Below are positions 43,342 to 52,568 of a stretch of 64,000 bases of DNA, piece by piece (the stretch's first letter is position 1; every line of letters begins with the position of its first letter). Below the pieces are notes generated by a model. It saw nothing but the letters and a program-made list of their open reading frames with translations, was not told the DNA's origin and searched no databases. The stretch spans positions 62,001-126,000 of the forward strand of contig NZ_FZOA01000005.1 of NCBI RefSeq assembly GCF_900187985.1, written 5' to 3'. This DNA is from Methylobacillus rhizosphaerae. GTDB lineage: Bacteria; Pseudomonadota; Gammaproteobacteria; Burkholderiales; Methylophilaceae. The position numbers were made by a program, and so were the translations under genes.

Positions 43342-44526
43342 ATGAAATTTGAGTTGAAAGTGGCACGCGGCGCGGAAGTGCAATCGCTGGTGCTGGAAGC
43401 CAGCGATGGGCTGGAAGCGCAATTGCAGGCAGAAGCCCAGGGTTACAGTGTGCTTGGCCTGAAACGCCTGGGAAATGCCGGGTTTGGCTGGCGACGCAAA
43501 TCCAGGTTCAATCTGATGCTGTTCAGTCAGGAGCTTTTGTCCCTGCTGGATTCCGGCCTGAGCCTGGTGGAAGCCATTGAGGCGCTGGCTGAAAAGGAAG
43601 GCCAGGCAGAATCGCGCACCTTGCTCAAGCAAGTGCTGGCGTTGCTGTATGAGGGCTTGCCGCTTTCCAGTGCATTGGAAAAATTTCCTGCTATTTTCCC
43701 GCCGTTGTATGTGGCCTTGATCCGCAGCAGCGAACGTACCGGCGACATGGTGCAGGCATTGGGCAGGCATGTGACTTACCAGGGACAGCTGGATGCTGTG
43801 AAAAAGAAGGTCACTACGGCTTCCATCTACCCGGTGCTGCTGATTGTGGTGGGCGGTCTGGTGATGCTGTTCCTGCTGGGATACGTGGTGCCCCGTTTCA
43901 GCGCGATCTATGAAAGTGCCGGTGACAACCTGCCATGGATGTCCCAGTTGCTGCTGGATTGGGGACGTATGCTGCATGACCATGGAGAAGCTGCCCTGCT
44001 GCTCTTTCTCTGTATCGCCGGGCTGCTGGGTTTTGTGCTCAGCCGACCGCTGGTGCGCAGTGCCTTGATACAGCAGCTCTGGAAGATTCCCGCCTTGGGA
44101 GAAACCATGCGCATTTACCAGCTGGCACGATTCTACCGCACGCTGGGCATGCTGCTGCAGGGCGGTATTCCACTTGTTACCGGCATGCAGATGGTGTCTT
44201 CCCTGCTGCAACCTGCACTACGGCACCAGTTACAACTGGCGGAGCATGCTATTCGTGAAGGCAAGCCGCTTTCTGGCGCGATGGAGGAATACGGCATGAC
44301 CACTTCGATTGCCCTGCGCATGCTGCGCGTAGGCGAACGCACCGGGCGCATGGGGGAAATGATGGAGCGTATCGGCAGTTTCTATGATGAGGAAATCGCG
44401 CGTGCTGTGGATTGGTTCACGCGCCTGCTGGAACCGTTGCTGATGGTGGTCATCGGCCTGATTATCGGCGTGGTGGTCGTACTCATGTATATGCCGATTT
44501 TTGACCTGGCCGGGAGTATTCAATGA
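43342..44526 (+). CDS. gspF: Type II secretion inner membrane platform protein GspF
   Basis: A 394-residue inner membrane protein; ATG 43342 is preferred to a longer reading that overlaps gspG. It has two homologous GspF domains (first near 65-190, FSQELLSLLDSGLSLVEAIEAL; second near 270-390, FYRTLGMLLQGGIPLVTGMQM) and three transmembrane helices. It anchors the assembly ATPase. ATGA overlap with gspE. Confidence 0.93.
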   Translation: MKFELKVARGAEVQSLVLEASDGLEAQLQAEAQGYSVLGLKRLGNAGFGWRRKSRFNLMLFSQELLSLLDSGLSLVEAIEALAEKEGQAESRTLLKQVLALLYEGLPLSSALEKFPAIFPPLYVALIRSSERTGDMVQALGRHVTYQGQLDAVKKKVTTASIYPVLLIVVGGLVMLFLLGYVVPRFSAIYESAGDNLPWMSQLLLDWGRMLHDHGEAALLLFLCIAGLLGFVLSRPLVRSALIQQLWKIPALGETMRIYQLARFYRTLGMLLQGGIPLVTGMQMVSSLLQPALRHQLQLAEHAIREGKPLSGAMEEYGMTTSIALRMLRVGERTGRMGEMMERIGSFYDEEIARAVDWFTRLLEPLLMVVIGLIIGVVVVLMYMPIFDLAGSIQ

Positions 44527-46229
44527 ACCAGCCCATGGAACATATCCCTGTGCTTTCCGAGCACCATGACCTCAGCCTTGCCCTGGTGCAGCAGGCGCGT
44601 ACCCTGGCTCAGCAGGGACAGCAGCCGTTGCTGGATGTGCTGGAGGAAGTCTCTGGGCTGGATGCAGACGCTTTTGTGCAGGCGCTGGGGAAGCTCATGC
44701 ATTATCCGGTGCTTGGCATCCTGCAACTGCACGCGATGCAGCCGGATTTCCAGCGCCTGACATTTGCTGAAGCCAGCAAGCATGAGTGCGTTGCGCTGCG
44801 GGATGCGGATGGCAGGCTGTGCATGGTGTATGCCAATCCGTTTGACGCCCGCCTCTACAGCCGCATGACGCAGTTGATGCACGAGCCTGCCACCTGGCAT
44901 ATTGCCCATCGCAAGGATATTGCCGCTTTCCTTTCCCGTTTTGAGGAAAGCATGCGGGCCATGGATGGCCTGCTTCCCGAGCATGCCGAACATGAATCCG
45001 GCCAGTCTGGCATTGAGGATATTTCCCTGCGGTCGATTGCGGAAGACACTTCCCCGGTGGTGAAGCTGGTGCGATCCACTCTCTACGATGCGCTCAAGGC
45101 TGGCGCCAGCGATATACACATGGAGACGGACAACCTGGGGTTGTCCATCAAGTATCGTATTGATGGCGTACTGAGCCATGTGGGCAGCATTCATGGCGTC
45201 ATGCAGGCGGAACAGGCCATTTCACGCATCAAGGTCATGTCCGAGCTGGATATCGCCGAGCGCCGCGTGCCGCAGGATGGTCGCTTCAAGGTGATGGCAA
45301 TGGGCCGTGAGGTAGACATGCGCGTCTCCATCATGCCCAGCGTGTTCGGCGAGGATGCCGTGCTGCGTATCCTCGACCGCAAGGCGCTTTCAGACCAGGC
45401 GCAGGGATTGAGCCTGGATGTGCTTGGGTTTGAGGCCGACATCATGGCGCGTTTCCGCCTGCTGGCGGAAGAGCCTTATGGCATGCTGCTGGTCACCGGG
45501 CCAACGGGTAGCGGCAAGACAACCACGCTGTATGGCGCCATCTCTGAAATCAACAATGGCCAGGACAAGATCATCACGATTGAGGATCCGGTCGAATACC
45601 AGTTGCCTGGCGTGCTGCAAATTCCAGTCAACGAGAAAAAAGGCCTGACCTTCGCGCGCGGCCTGCGCTCCATCCTGCGGCATGACCCGGACAAGATCAT
45701 GGTTGGTGAAATCCGCGACCCGGAAACTGCTCAGATTGCCGTGCAATCGGCCCTGACGGGCCACCTGGTGCTGACCACGGTGCATGCCAACAATGTGTTT
45801 GACGTGATCGGCCGATTTACCAATATGCAGGTCGATCCCTACAGTTTTGTCTCTGCCATCAACGGCATCATGGCGCAGCGGCTGGTACGCACGATCTGCC
45901 CGCATTGTGCCACTGATGACGTGCCAGACCCTGCCCTGCTTGCCAAATCCGGCATTACGCCCGAAGCCGCGCCTGCATACCGGTTCCGTATCGGGCAAGG
46001 CTGTGGGCAGTGTCATGGCACCGGCTACAAGGGCCGTAAGGCAGTGGCGGAGCTACTGGTATTCAATGACCTGATCCGGGAGCTGATTGTGACCAGGGAG
46101 CCTGTGCGCAAGGTCAAGGAGGCAGCGCGTGAAAATGGCACGCGCACCATGCGCGAGGCGGCGCTGGATATGGTGAAGCGTGGTGAAACTACTTTGCAGG
46201 AGATTAATCGTGTTACCTCGCTGGTTTAA
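44523..46229 (+). CDS. gspE: Type II secretion ATPase GspE
   Basis: A 568-residue hexameric ATPase. The N-terminal GspE_N part covers about residues 30-150; the core has Walker A GPTGSGKTT, the Asp box around TIEDPVEYQL, Walker B in RHDPDKIMVGEIRD and a His box in LVLTTVHAN. The zinc-binding tetracysteine CPHC ... CGQC is present near the C-terminus. It powers pseudopilus assembly from the cytoplasm. The following gene starts inside its end. Confidence 0.95.
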   Translation: MNQPMEHIPVLSEHHDLSLALVQQARTLAQQGQQPLLDVLEEVSGLDADAFVQALGKLMHYPVLGILQLHAMQPDFQRLTFAEASKHECVALRDADGRLCMVYANPFDARLYSRMTQLMHEPATWHIAHRKDIAAFLSRFEESMRAMDGLLPEHAEHESGQSGIEDISLRSIAEDTSPVVKLVRSTLYDALKAGASDIHMETDNLGLSIKYRIDGVLSHVGSIHGVMQAEQAISRIKVMSELDIAERRVPQDGRFKVMAMGREVDMRVSIMPSVFGEDAVLRILDRKALSDQAQGLSLDVLGFEADIMARFRLLAEEPYGMLLVTGPTGSGKTTTLYGAISEINNGQDKIITIEDPVEYQLPGVLQIPVNEKKGLTFARGLRSILRHDPDKIMVGEIRDPETAQIAVQSALTGHLVLTTVHANNVFDVIGRFTNMQVDPYSFVSAINGIMAQRLVRTICPHCATDDVPDPALLAKSGITPEAAPAYRFRIGQGCGQCHGTGYKGRKAVAELLVFNDLIRELIVTREPVRKVKEAARENGTRTMREAALDMVKRGETTLQEINRVTSLV

Positions 46230-47109
46230 ATGGAGACCTAGTCACTGGGCAAGACCGTGGCAGGACGAGCTGCGTATCTTGGTTCAGCCGCACAGCCTCA
46301 TCCTGCTCAGGATGAAGCGTCATCTGGGCCGCAAAATGGTGGATTATGAGGAGGTGCGGATCAATGAGGTTTCGGGTGCAGGCTTGAATCCTTCTGATGA
46401 TAGCAGCCAGCTTCCCGTTCAGTCTGAGCGCGGCAACGATGCCAAGTCAATTATCGCGGCGCTGCATAAACAGTTGCAATCCAGGCGCTGGCAAGGATGT
46501 CGGCCGCGCGTTGCTATATCCAACCAGTTGATGCATTACGTAGTAGTGCCGTGGAATGCGGCGCTCGGTGGGCGCGAAGAGCAGGATGCCTTCATCCGGC
46601 ATGGTTTTACGCAGACATATGGCGATTGCGTGCGCGGCTGGGATATCCGCTCAACCCCGCCAAAATATGGCGTGACAAGGCTTGCCAGCGCCATTGACCA
46701 GGATTTCCTGCAGGCATTGCGTGAGACATTCCGGCAGGCCGGCATGCCGGTGCGCCATATCCACCCTCACCTGATGATGGCAATCAATATGCTGCGCCAG
46801 CAGTTGGGCAAACACACGATCACGGACTCCTTCAGTTTTGTCATGCTGGAACACCAGCAGTTGGTGATTGCCCTGATCCGGCAGGGGCAATGGCTGAGCC
46901 TGCAGAGTTATGCCGCCGAGCATGCACTGGAAGAACAGTTGCAGGCATTGCTGGGGCGGGAGGCCATTATTGCCGGGGTGGATAACAGCCAGTGGCCTGT
47001 GGTGTTCTATACCACCACAAGGACAGAGAAGGTTTCCCTGCCCGGCTACAAGGTTTACAACCTCCTGCATCATGCCCAACTGCATCACGGGCTGGAGGCA
47101 TGGCACTGA
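46210..47109 (+). CDS. GspL/PilM-like assembly protein
   Basis: A 299-residue protein; GTG 46210 is taken because AGGAGA stands before it, overlapping gspE by 20 bp. The N-terminus (LPRWFKWRPSHW) is basic and not a signal peptide. The sequence is divergent; position after gspE and before PilN- and GspM-like genes, plus the actin-fold-like pattern (PRVAISNQLMHYVVVPW), suggests the cytoplasmic half of GspL or MshI/PilM. It would link GspE to the inner membrane platform. Confidence 0.7.
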   Translation: MLPRWFKWRPSHWARPWQDELRILVQPHSLILLRMKRHLGRKMVDYEEVRINEVSGAGLNPSDDSSQLPVQSERGNDAKSIIAALHKQLQSRRWQGCRPRVAISNQLMHYVVVPWNAALGGREEQDAFIRHGFTQTYGDCVRGWDIRSTPPKYGVTRLASAIDQDFLQALRETFRQAGMPVRHIHPHLMMAINMLRQQLGKHTITDSFSFVMLEHQQLVIALIRQGQWLSLQSYAAEHALEEQLQALLGREAIIAGVDNSQWPVVFYTTTRTEKVSLPGYKVYNLLHHAQLHHGLEAWH

Positions 47110-47630
47110 TGCTACCTGAGGTTTCCATCAATCATGCTTCAACCAGCTCAAGCCACCAGCGCCTGGGGATATGTCTGTTGCTGCTGGGATTGCTCAGCGC
47201 CATAGCCCTGCTGGTGTGGATGCACCAGCAGGATACAGCTCGCCAGCAGTTGGAAGGCGAAATGCAGCGCATGCAGGCACCTACCAGCACCGTCAGGCTA
47301 TCTCCGAAAGAGAGTCAGTTACAGCAGCAGGAAATGGCGGCGGTGCGGGCTGCCATCAATGATCTTGCCCTGCCTTGGCAATCACTGTTCATGACCCTGG
47401 AAAACATTCCGGCAAGTGATATCAGGATTGCGGCGATTGAACCCAATGCCAGGCTGGGGAAATTGAAACTGACCGCGAATGCTGCCGATATTGTGCAGAT
47501 GTTCGCCTATGTCAACGCCCTTTCCGAGCAAGATATTTTCAGTGATGTCGTGCTGGTTTCCCATGAATACCACCCTGGACAGGACATGCCTGTGCAGTTT
47601 GTCGTGGAAGCTATATGGGGTAATCAATAA
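47109..47630 (+). CDS. PilN-like inner membrane assembly protein
   Basis: A 173-residue bitopic protein starting at ATG 47109 (GGAGG ten bases upstream; TGATG overlap with the previous stop). One transmembrane helix (about residues 20-38, ICLLLLGLLSAIALLVWM), a coiled-coil stretch and a small ferredoxin-like periplasmic domain. This is the layout of PilN or of the periplasmic half of GspL, so GspL function seems split over two genes. Confidence 0.75.
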   Translation: MLPEVSINHASTSSSHQRLGICLLLLGLLSAIALLVWMHQQDTARQQLEGEMQRMQAPTSTVRLSPKESQLQQQEMAAVRAAINDLALPWQSLFMTLENIPASDIRIAAIEPNARLGKLKLTANAADIVQMFAYVNALSEQDIFSDVVLVSHEYHPGQDMPVQFVVEAIWGNQ

Positions 47631-48178
47631 TGAAAAATTACATTAACTTAATCAAATATCATATTAATTTTATTGAAAATAAAGGAAAATGTGGATTATT
47701 ACTCACCATCATCTGCCTAGTGGCCGCCCTGGGTATAGGCTGGCCCCAGGCTAAAGCCTTGCAACAGCTGGAACTTGAAACCGCTGCGATGAAGCGCAGC
47801 AGCAATGGCTTGCCCAGGCAACAGCTTGCACCTTCCCCACAAGTTGCGCTGAAAGCCTTTTACCAGATGCTGCCTGCAGAACAGGAAGCCACCCTGCTTC
47901 TCAACCAGATGCTGGATATTGCCGAACAACACCAGTTGATTCCTGAGAAAGTGGATTACGTGCGGAACCGCCAATCGACAGCGCAGTTTTCACGCTACCA
48001 GCTCAACCTGCCGTTGAAGGGGCATTACCCGGATATCCGTCATTTCATTGCCGACATCATGGTGGCATTCCCCAGCATTGCATTGAGCGAAATCACGCTC
48101 AAACGGGATGAGACACAGGGCGACCAGGTTGAGGCCAGGCTGAAACTCACACTGTATCTGCACAAGGACGGACAATGA
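47630..48178 (+). CDS. GspM/PilO-like inner membrane protein
   Basis: A 182-residue bitopic protein with a transmembrane helix at about 24-42 (LLLTIICLVAALGIGWP), coiled coil and a periplasmic domain ending in KLTLYLHKD. The first 40 bases are notably AT-rich. Place and layout fit GspM or PilO. It shares its first base with the end of the PilN-like gene. Confidence 0.75.
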   Translation: MKNYINLIKYHINFIENKGKCGLLLTIICLVAALGIGWPQAKALQQLELETAAMKRSSNGLPRQQLAPSPQVALKAFYQMLPAEQEATLLLNQMLDIAEQHQLIPEKVDYVRNRQSTAQFSRYQLNLPLKGHYPDIRHFIADIMVAFPSIALSEITLKRDETQGDQVEARLKLTLYLHKDGQ

Positions 48179-48702
48179 AAAGCACACCAAGACAATGGCT
48201 GCTATGGGCGGCCTTGCTCACCACGCTGGGTGCCACACTCTGGCTGGCAATCAGTGACGATGACGATACGAATGCAATACAGGTGTCCCCTCCACATTCT
48301 TCCCCTGCCCGCGTACCGCAACCACGGGCCGCAGCGGCAGATGTCAAGGTGGCAGGATCGGGTTCCCTGGATATGGCACGCCTACAGCGCAACCCTTGGC
48401 CTGACAGCAAAAGCGATTTATTCAGCAGCGGACAGCCTGCATCCCTGATGAGTGCCCAGGAAGCTGCTGCGATGCCACAGCCAGTGATGGAGGTTCCGCC
48501 TGTGCCATTCACTTATGCCGGCAGGATTGAGGATCACGGCGAATTGAGCGTGTTCCTTGCCATGGGTGACAAAAATTTGAGCGTCAAAGTCGGTGACGTG
48601 ATCGGTGACTGGAAAGTCAGGGAGATTACGTCAAGCCGCATGATGCTGACTTACCAACCATTACGCGTGGATGTGCCATTGATGATCGGAGAACACAATT
48701 GA
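48175..48702 (+). CDS. GspC/PilP-like protein
   Basis: A 175-residue bitopic protein: transmembrane helix at 8-26, proline/alanine-rich linker, then a C-terminal domain FTYAGRIEDHGELSVFLAMGD...VKVGDVIGDWKV, the HR/PilP fold that binds the secretin N0 domain. ATGA overlap with the upstream gene. It would couple the inner membrane platform to the secretin. Confidence 0.78.
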   Translation: MKSTPRQWLLWAALLTTLGATLWLAISDDDDTNAIQVSPPHSSPARVPQPRAAAADVKVAGSGSLDMARLQRNPWPDSKSDLFSSGQPASLMSAQEAAAMPQPVMEVPPVPFTYAGRIEDHGELSVFLAMGDKNLSVKVGDVIGDWKVREITSSRMMLTYQPLRVDVPLMIGEHN

Positions 48703-50645
48703 ACGCAAGCATGAAATTCAGCGTGGCACTGCTGGCCACTACTCTTACCGCCTGCTCTGGAACCGGGGTACGGCAAAGCCAGGGCGATATGGAGTTCCAG
48801 CAAGTCCGGGCCATGATCAATGACGGGCAGGTGGATGCCGGGATGACACGTCTAAGGCAATTGCTTAATACATTTCCTGACAACCCTGAATACCGCAATT
48901 ACCTGAAACAGCAGCAGGACCTCCAGCTGACCACCCTGCTGCGGGAAGCTGACCAACTCAAGCAGCAGAAACGCTGGGGTGAGGCTGATGTGGCCTATCG
49001 GCGGGTACTGGAGCTTGACGGGCAGAACCAGCGGGCATTGAACGGTATTGAGCAGATGCGCACTGCCAGCACGCACGATGCCATGTTGCGGCAGGCTGAA
49101 GATATGCTGGGCAGGCAGGACTGGGAAGGCGCGCAGAACCTGGCCCGCGCTGTGCTCGCAGAAGATGCCAGCAACCCTGGTGCACGCGCATTGTTTGAGC
49201 AGATCGAGCAGAAGCGCATGGACAAGATGCTGAACCCGCCACACCTGCGTGCAGAGTTCAAGCGCCCCATTTCCCTGGAATTCAAGGAGGTAGCGATCAA
49301 GTCCGTGTTTGAATTCATCTCCCAGGCAGCGGCCATCAATTTCACCTATGACCAGGAGCTGCGCGGCGATCAGCATACCAGCGTTTTCCTGCGTAACACC
49401 CCGATCGAAGAAGCCATTGATGTGATCCTGACCAGCAACCAGCTGGGCAAGAAAGTACTTAACGACAATACCCTGCTGATCTATCCACTGAGCCGCAGCC
49501 AGGAGTATCAGGAAACGTTTGTTCGCAGCTTCTACCTCAGTAATACCGATGCCAAGAAGCTCATGAATATGATCAAGACTGTGGTCAAAACAAAGGATAT
49601 CTATATTGACGAGAAGCTGAATACCCTGGTGATGCGGGATACGCCGGAAGCGATCCGTATTGCGGAGAAGCTCATCCAGTCACAGGATATGGCCGAACCG
49701 GAGGTGATGCTGGAGGTTGAGGTGCTGGAAATCAATCGCCGCAGCCTGGAGAATATCGGTATCCGCTATCCCACCAATGCCAGTATCGGCGTGCAGGGGC
49801 GGAGTACGGTCAATGGCACAACCACACTGACTCCCGGCTCCCTCACCATCAATGAGCTCAAGCACTTCAATTCCAACCTGGGTGTGTTCAGTATCAGCGA
49901 TCCTGTGCTGGCATTAAACCTGTTGCAGCAGGATACCGATACCAATCTGCTTGCCAATCCGCATATCCGGGTCAAGAACCGTGAAAAAGCCAAGATTCAT
50001 GTGGGAGACCGTATCCCGGTATTGACCAGTGTGGCCAACTCCACCGGCTTTGTGTCGCAGACAGTGAACTATATCGAAGTCGGCATCAAGCTGGACGTGG
50101 AGCCCACTATCCTGCTGCGCGACGAGGTTTCCATCAAGATCGGCCTGGAAGTCAGCAACCAGACCGACCGCATGACGACCAGTTCCGGCACCGTGACTTA
50201 CACTATAGGCACCCGTAATGCGAGCACTATCTTGAGGCTCAGAGATGGTGAAACCCAGATTCTCGCAGGCTTGCTGCGCGACGATGAGCAGAAAGTCTCC
50301 AACCGGGTTCCTGGCCTGGGAAACCTGCCACTGATCGGCAAGCTGTTTTCTGACCGCAACAATGACCACAGCAAGAAGGAAATTGCCTTGCTGATCACGC
50401 CGCGCATCATTCATAACCTGACACCTGCAGATGCCGTCTACACGACTTTCCCGGCAGGCGTGGATCGCAGCACACCAACGAGACCTGGCCGCGATAATGC
50501 AGCCATGGCTGGACAGTCCGCCGCACCTGCTCCTGCAAGGTCGGCGCAGGAGGTTCAAGCGGAACGCGCTGAGGCTGACCGCTCGTTCGCCGGTTCCGTG
50601 ATGCGCACCATGGATGATATTTCCAGTCCGGATGAAGCAAGATGA
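48699..50645 (+). CDS. gspD: Type II secretin GspD, lipoprotein with N-terminal TPR-like region
   Basis: A 648-residue outer membrane secretin. The start is probably TTG 48699 (GGAG upstream, TTGA overlap); ATG 48711 is the alternative. A lipobox LTAC gives self-targeting to the outer membrane. Residues about 25-175 are TPR-like helices (LLREADQLKQQKRWGEADVAYRR), unusual for classical GspD; then N0/STN-like (ISLEFKEVAIKSVFEFI), N1 and the secretin domain with VPGLGNLPLIGKLF. A polar tail of about 60 residues ends it. The TPR part resembles MshL/Tad-type or T2SS variants rather than PulD. Confidence 0.92.
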   Translation: MNASMKFSVALLATTLTACSGTGVRQSQGDMEFQQVRAMINDGQVDAGMTRLRQLLNTFPDNPEYRNYLKQQQDLQLTTLLREADQLKQQKRWGEADVAYRRVLELDGQNQRALNGIEQMRTASTHDAMLRQAEDMLGRQDWEGAQNLARAVLAEDASNPGARALFEQIEQKRMDKMLNPPHLRAEFKRPISLEFKEVAIKSVFEFISQAAAINFTYDQELRGDQHTSVFLRNTPIEEAIDVILTSNQLGKKVLNDNTLLIYPLSRSQEYQETFVRSFYLSNTDAKKLMNMIKTVVKTKDIYIDEKLNTLVMRDTPEAIRIAEKLIQSQDMAEPEVMLEVEVLEINRRSLENIGIRYPTNASIGVQGRSTVNGTTTLTPGSLTINELKHFNSNLGVFSISDPVLALNLLQQDTDTNLLANPHIRVKNREKAKIHVGDRIPVLTSVANSTGFVSQTVNYIEVGIKLDVEPTILLRDEVSIKIGLEVSNQTDRMTTSSGTVTYTIGTRNASTILRLRDGETQILAGLLRDDEQKVSNRVPGLGNLPLIGKLFSDRNNDHSKKEIALLITPRIIHNLTPADAVYTTFPAGVDRSTPTRPGRDNAAMAGQSAAPAPARSAQEVQAERAEADRSFAGSVMRTMDDISSPDEAR

Positions 50646-51112
50646 AGCAGTCAGGCTTCACCTTGATCGAGTTGATGGTCGCGCTGGTGTTACTGGCGCT
50701 GATCCTTGGCTCGGCTGCGCCGGTGATGCAGGTGACTGCAAAACGCGCCAAGGAACAGGAACTGAAACGGAATTTGTGGCAGATACGCGATGCCATTGAT
50801 GCCTATAAAAAAGCGGTCGAGGATGGCGTGATCAGGAAAATCCCGGGGCAATCCGGCTATCCCCCCAATCTGCAAATACTGGTACAGGGTGTCGAGAACC
50901 CGAGGGACCCCAAGAAACGTAAGATTTACTTTCTGCGCAGTATCCCTCGTGACCCGTTTGCGACGGATGCTGAACTTTCCAATGAGGAAAGCTGGGGAAA
51001 ACGCAGCTATGCCAGCTCATTTGAGGAGCCTGCTGCAGGCGAGGATGTCTACGATGTGTATTCACTTTCCAGTGATACAGGCCTTAACAAACAACCTTAT
51101 AAAGAGTGGTAG
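50642..51112 (+). CDS. Pseudopilin (type II secretion)
   Basis: A 156-residue prepilin-like protein with very short leader: MKQSG in front of FTLIELMVALVLLALI, Glu at +5 present. GspG-like spacing with a following helix RAKEQELKRNLWQIRDAIDAYKKA and PPNLQIL region. ATGA overlap with gspD. It is a second GspG/H-type subunit. Confidence 0.88.
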   Translation: MKQSGFTLIELMVALVLLALILGSAAPVMQVTAKRAKEQELKRNLWQIRDAIDAYKKAVEDGVIRKIPGQSGYPPNLQILVQGVENPRDPKKRKIYFLRSIPRDPFATDAELSNEESWGKRSYASSFEEPAAGEDVYDVYSLSSDTGLNKQPYKEW

Positions 51113-51114
51113 GT

Positions 51115-51504
51115 ATGCATTATAATAATATGAAAAATAAAGGATTTACCCTCATTGAAATCCTGGTGGTACTTGCCATTATTGCCACTTTGCTAAGTAT
51201 AGTGACGCCGCGCTACTTTGCCAGTATTGACCACGCGCGGGAGAGCACGCTCAAATATGATCTGGTCATCATGCGGGAGGCGATTGACAAGTTCTACAGT
51301 GATACCGGACGTTATCCTGATGAGCTATATGACCTGGTGGACAATAAGTACCTGCGCTCCATTCCCCAGGACCCAATCACGGAAAGCACCGATACCTGGG
51401 TCTTGCTGCCTCCTGCAGACAGCAACCTGCCCGGGCAAATCTATGATATCCGCAGCGGATCGACCGGCATTGCTGCTGATGGAAGTTATTATGAAGAGTG
51501 GTAA
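51115..51504 (+). CDS. GspG-like pseudopilin
   Basis: A 130-residue-class pseudopilin. ATG 51115, GTG 51106 and ATG 51130 are possible starts; all lie before the cleavage site G in front of FTLIEILVVLAIIATLL, with Glu +5. The domain has TGRYPDELYDLVDNKYLRSIPQDP, the GspG-like pattern, and ends DGSYYEEW. Partial overlap with the next gene. Confidence 0.88.
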   Translation: MHYNNMKNKGFTLIEILVVLAIIATLLSIVTPRYFASIDHARESTLKYDLVIMREAIDKFYSDTGRYPDELYDLVDNKYLRSIPQDPITESTDTWVLLPPADSNLPGQIYDIRSGSTGIAADGSYYEEW

Positions 51505-51982
51505 CCGACAATGCGGCATGGTGCTGATGGGAGTGCTGCTGCTCATTATCCTCATGGGGCTAGGAATGGCTGTCGCAGGAAACCGCTGGAGTGACATGCA
51601 ACGCCGCGAGCGTGAGCAGGAGCTGCTCAAGGTCGGCGATACCATACGTAAGGCCATCGGCAATTACTACAACCTCTCTCCCGGCATGGTGAAGCAGTTT
51701 CCACCAACTTTGAATGCGTTGCTGAAAGATGAACGCTTCCCGGTTCCGCAACGCCACTTGCGCAAGCTTTATACCGACCCTGTGACCCAGAGGCCGGGAT
51801 GGGGACTGCTCTACGCCCCCAGTGGCGGGATCATGGGGGTTTACAGTTTATCTGGGGCGCATCCTTTCAAGACAAGGAATTTCCCCCCGCCCTACCAGGA
51901 TTTTGAAAAGAAGAAAGCCTATATCGACTGGGTATTTGCCTATCTACCCGAAACTGACAATAGTGTTGTCAGTTATGATTAG
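51491..51982 (+). CDS. Minor pseudopilin lacking Glu5 (GspK-like tip candidate)
   Basis: A 163-residue protein; ATG 51491 has GGAAG upstream and overlaps the previous gene by 14 bp. The N-terminal hydrophobic helix follows CG as MVLMGVLLLIILMGLGMAVAG: a Gly stands at position +5 instead of Glu, which is the hallmark of the GspK tip pseudopilin, though the protein is much shorter than GspK. The periplasmic part has DPVTQRPGWGLLYAP. Last gene of the type II block. Confidence 0.78.
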   Translation: MKSGNRQCGMVLMGVLLLIILMGLGMAVAGNRWSDMQRREREQELLKVGDTIRKAIGNYYNLSPGMVKQFPPTLNALLKDERFPVPQRHLRKLYTDPVTQRPGWGLLYAPSGGIMGVYSLSGAHPFKTRNFPPPYQDFEKKKAYIDWVFAYLPETDNSVVSYD

Positions 51983-52083
51983 GCAAGCGTTGCACGATTA
52001 ACCAGCGGTGTGCGGCTGGCATTGCCAATGTGCTGCAAAAGCCTTATGCTCCCCGACTGCTTCAGGCAAACTTGGTTGATTGA

Positions 52084-52494
52084 ATGTTTTTCCGGCAATT
52101 CAAAAAATTCTCGCTGTATATGGTGTTGGTGCTTGCAATATTGCAAGCGCTGTTGCCATTGCTGCATGCGCACCCTGCCGGAACCTCGATGACTGCCACG
52201 GGCAGCGGCATTCATTTGCACCAGGCTGAGTTTGGTGGGCTGGATCATCATTTCAGCACGCCGACTTTCGAGGCATTCCACACGGCAACAGTTGCCGTCG
52301 GTGTGGGCAATGCCTACGAGCCAGACCCGCTGCAACTTCCGCACCTGGATGTTGTCCTGCTGGCAATATTCCTGCTGGTAGCGTTGTTTTTCGGCGGCTC
52401 TTTCCACCAGACCTTCTGGCGTGAGTATGATCTCAAGCCAACACCCTTCCCCTCTTTTTTCACCTCTCCGTTACGCGCACCTCCCCTTGCTTGA
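52084..52494 (+). CDS. Small His-rich membrane protein preceding a metal efflux operon
   Basis: A 136-residue protein with an N-terminal signal/anchor (LYMVLVLAILQALLPLLHAH), a periplasmic segment with many His (GIHLHQAEFGGLDHHFS) and a second transmembrane helix (VVLLAIFLLVALFFGGS). Unnamed small proteins of this type often precede czc/cus operons. It may sense or pass metal to the pump. Function not established. Confidence 0.7.
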   Translation: MFFRQFKKFSLYMVLVLAILQALLPLLHAHPAGTSMTATGSGIHLHQAEFGGLDHHFSTPTFEAFHTATVAVGVGNAYEPDPLQLPHLDVVLLAIFLLVALFFGGSFHQTFWREYDLKPTPFPSFFTSPLRAPPLA

Positions 52495-52568
52495 TTCCTA
52501 ATTTCCGGCGCTTGTAGCGCTGGTTGTTGTGTGCTGCCTTGCAGCATGCTGAATCAAGCGAGAGGTAA

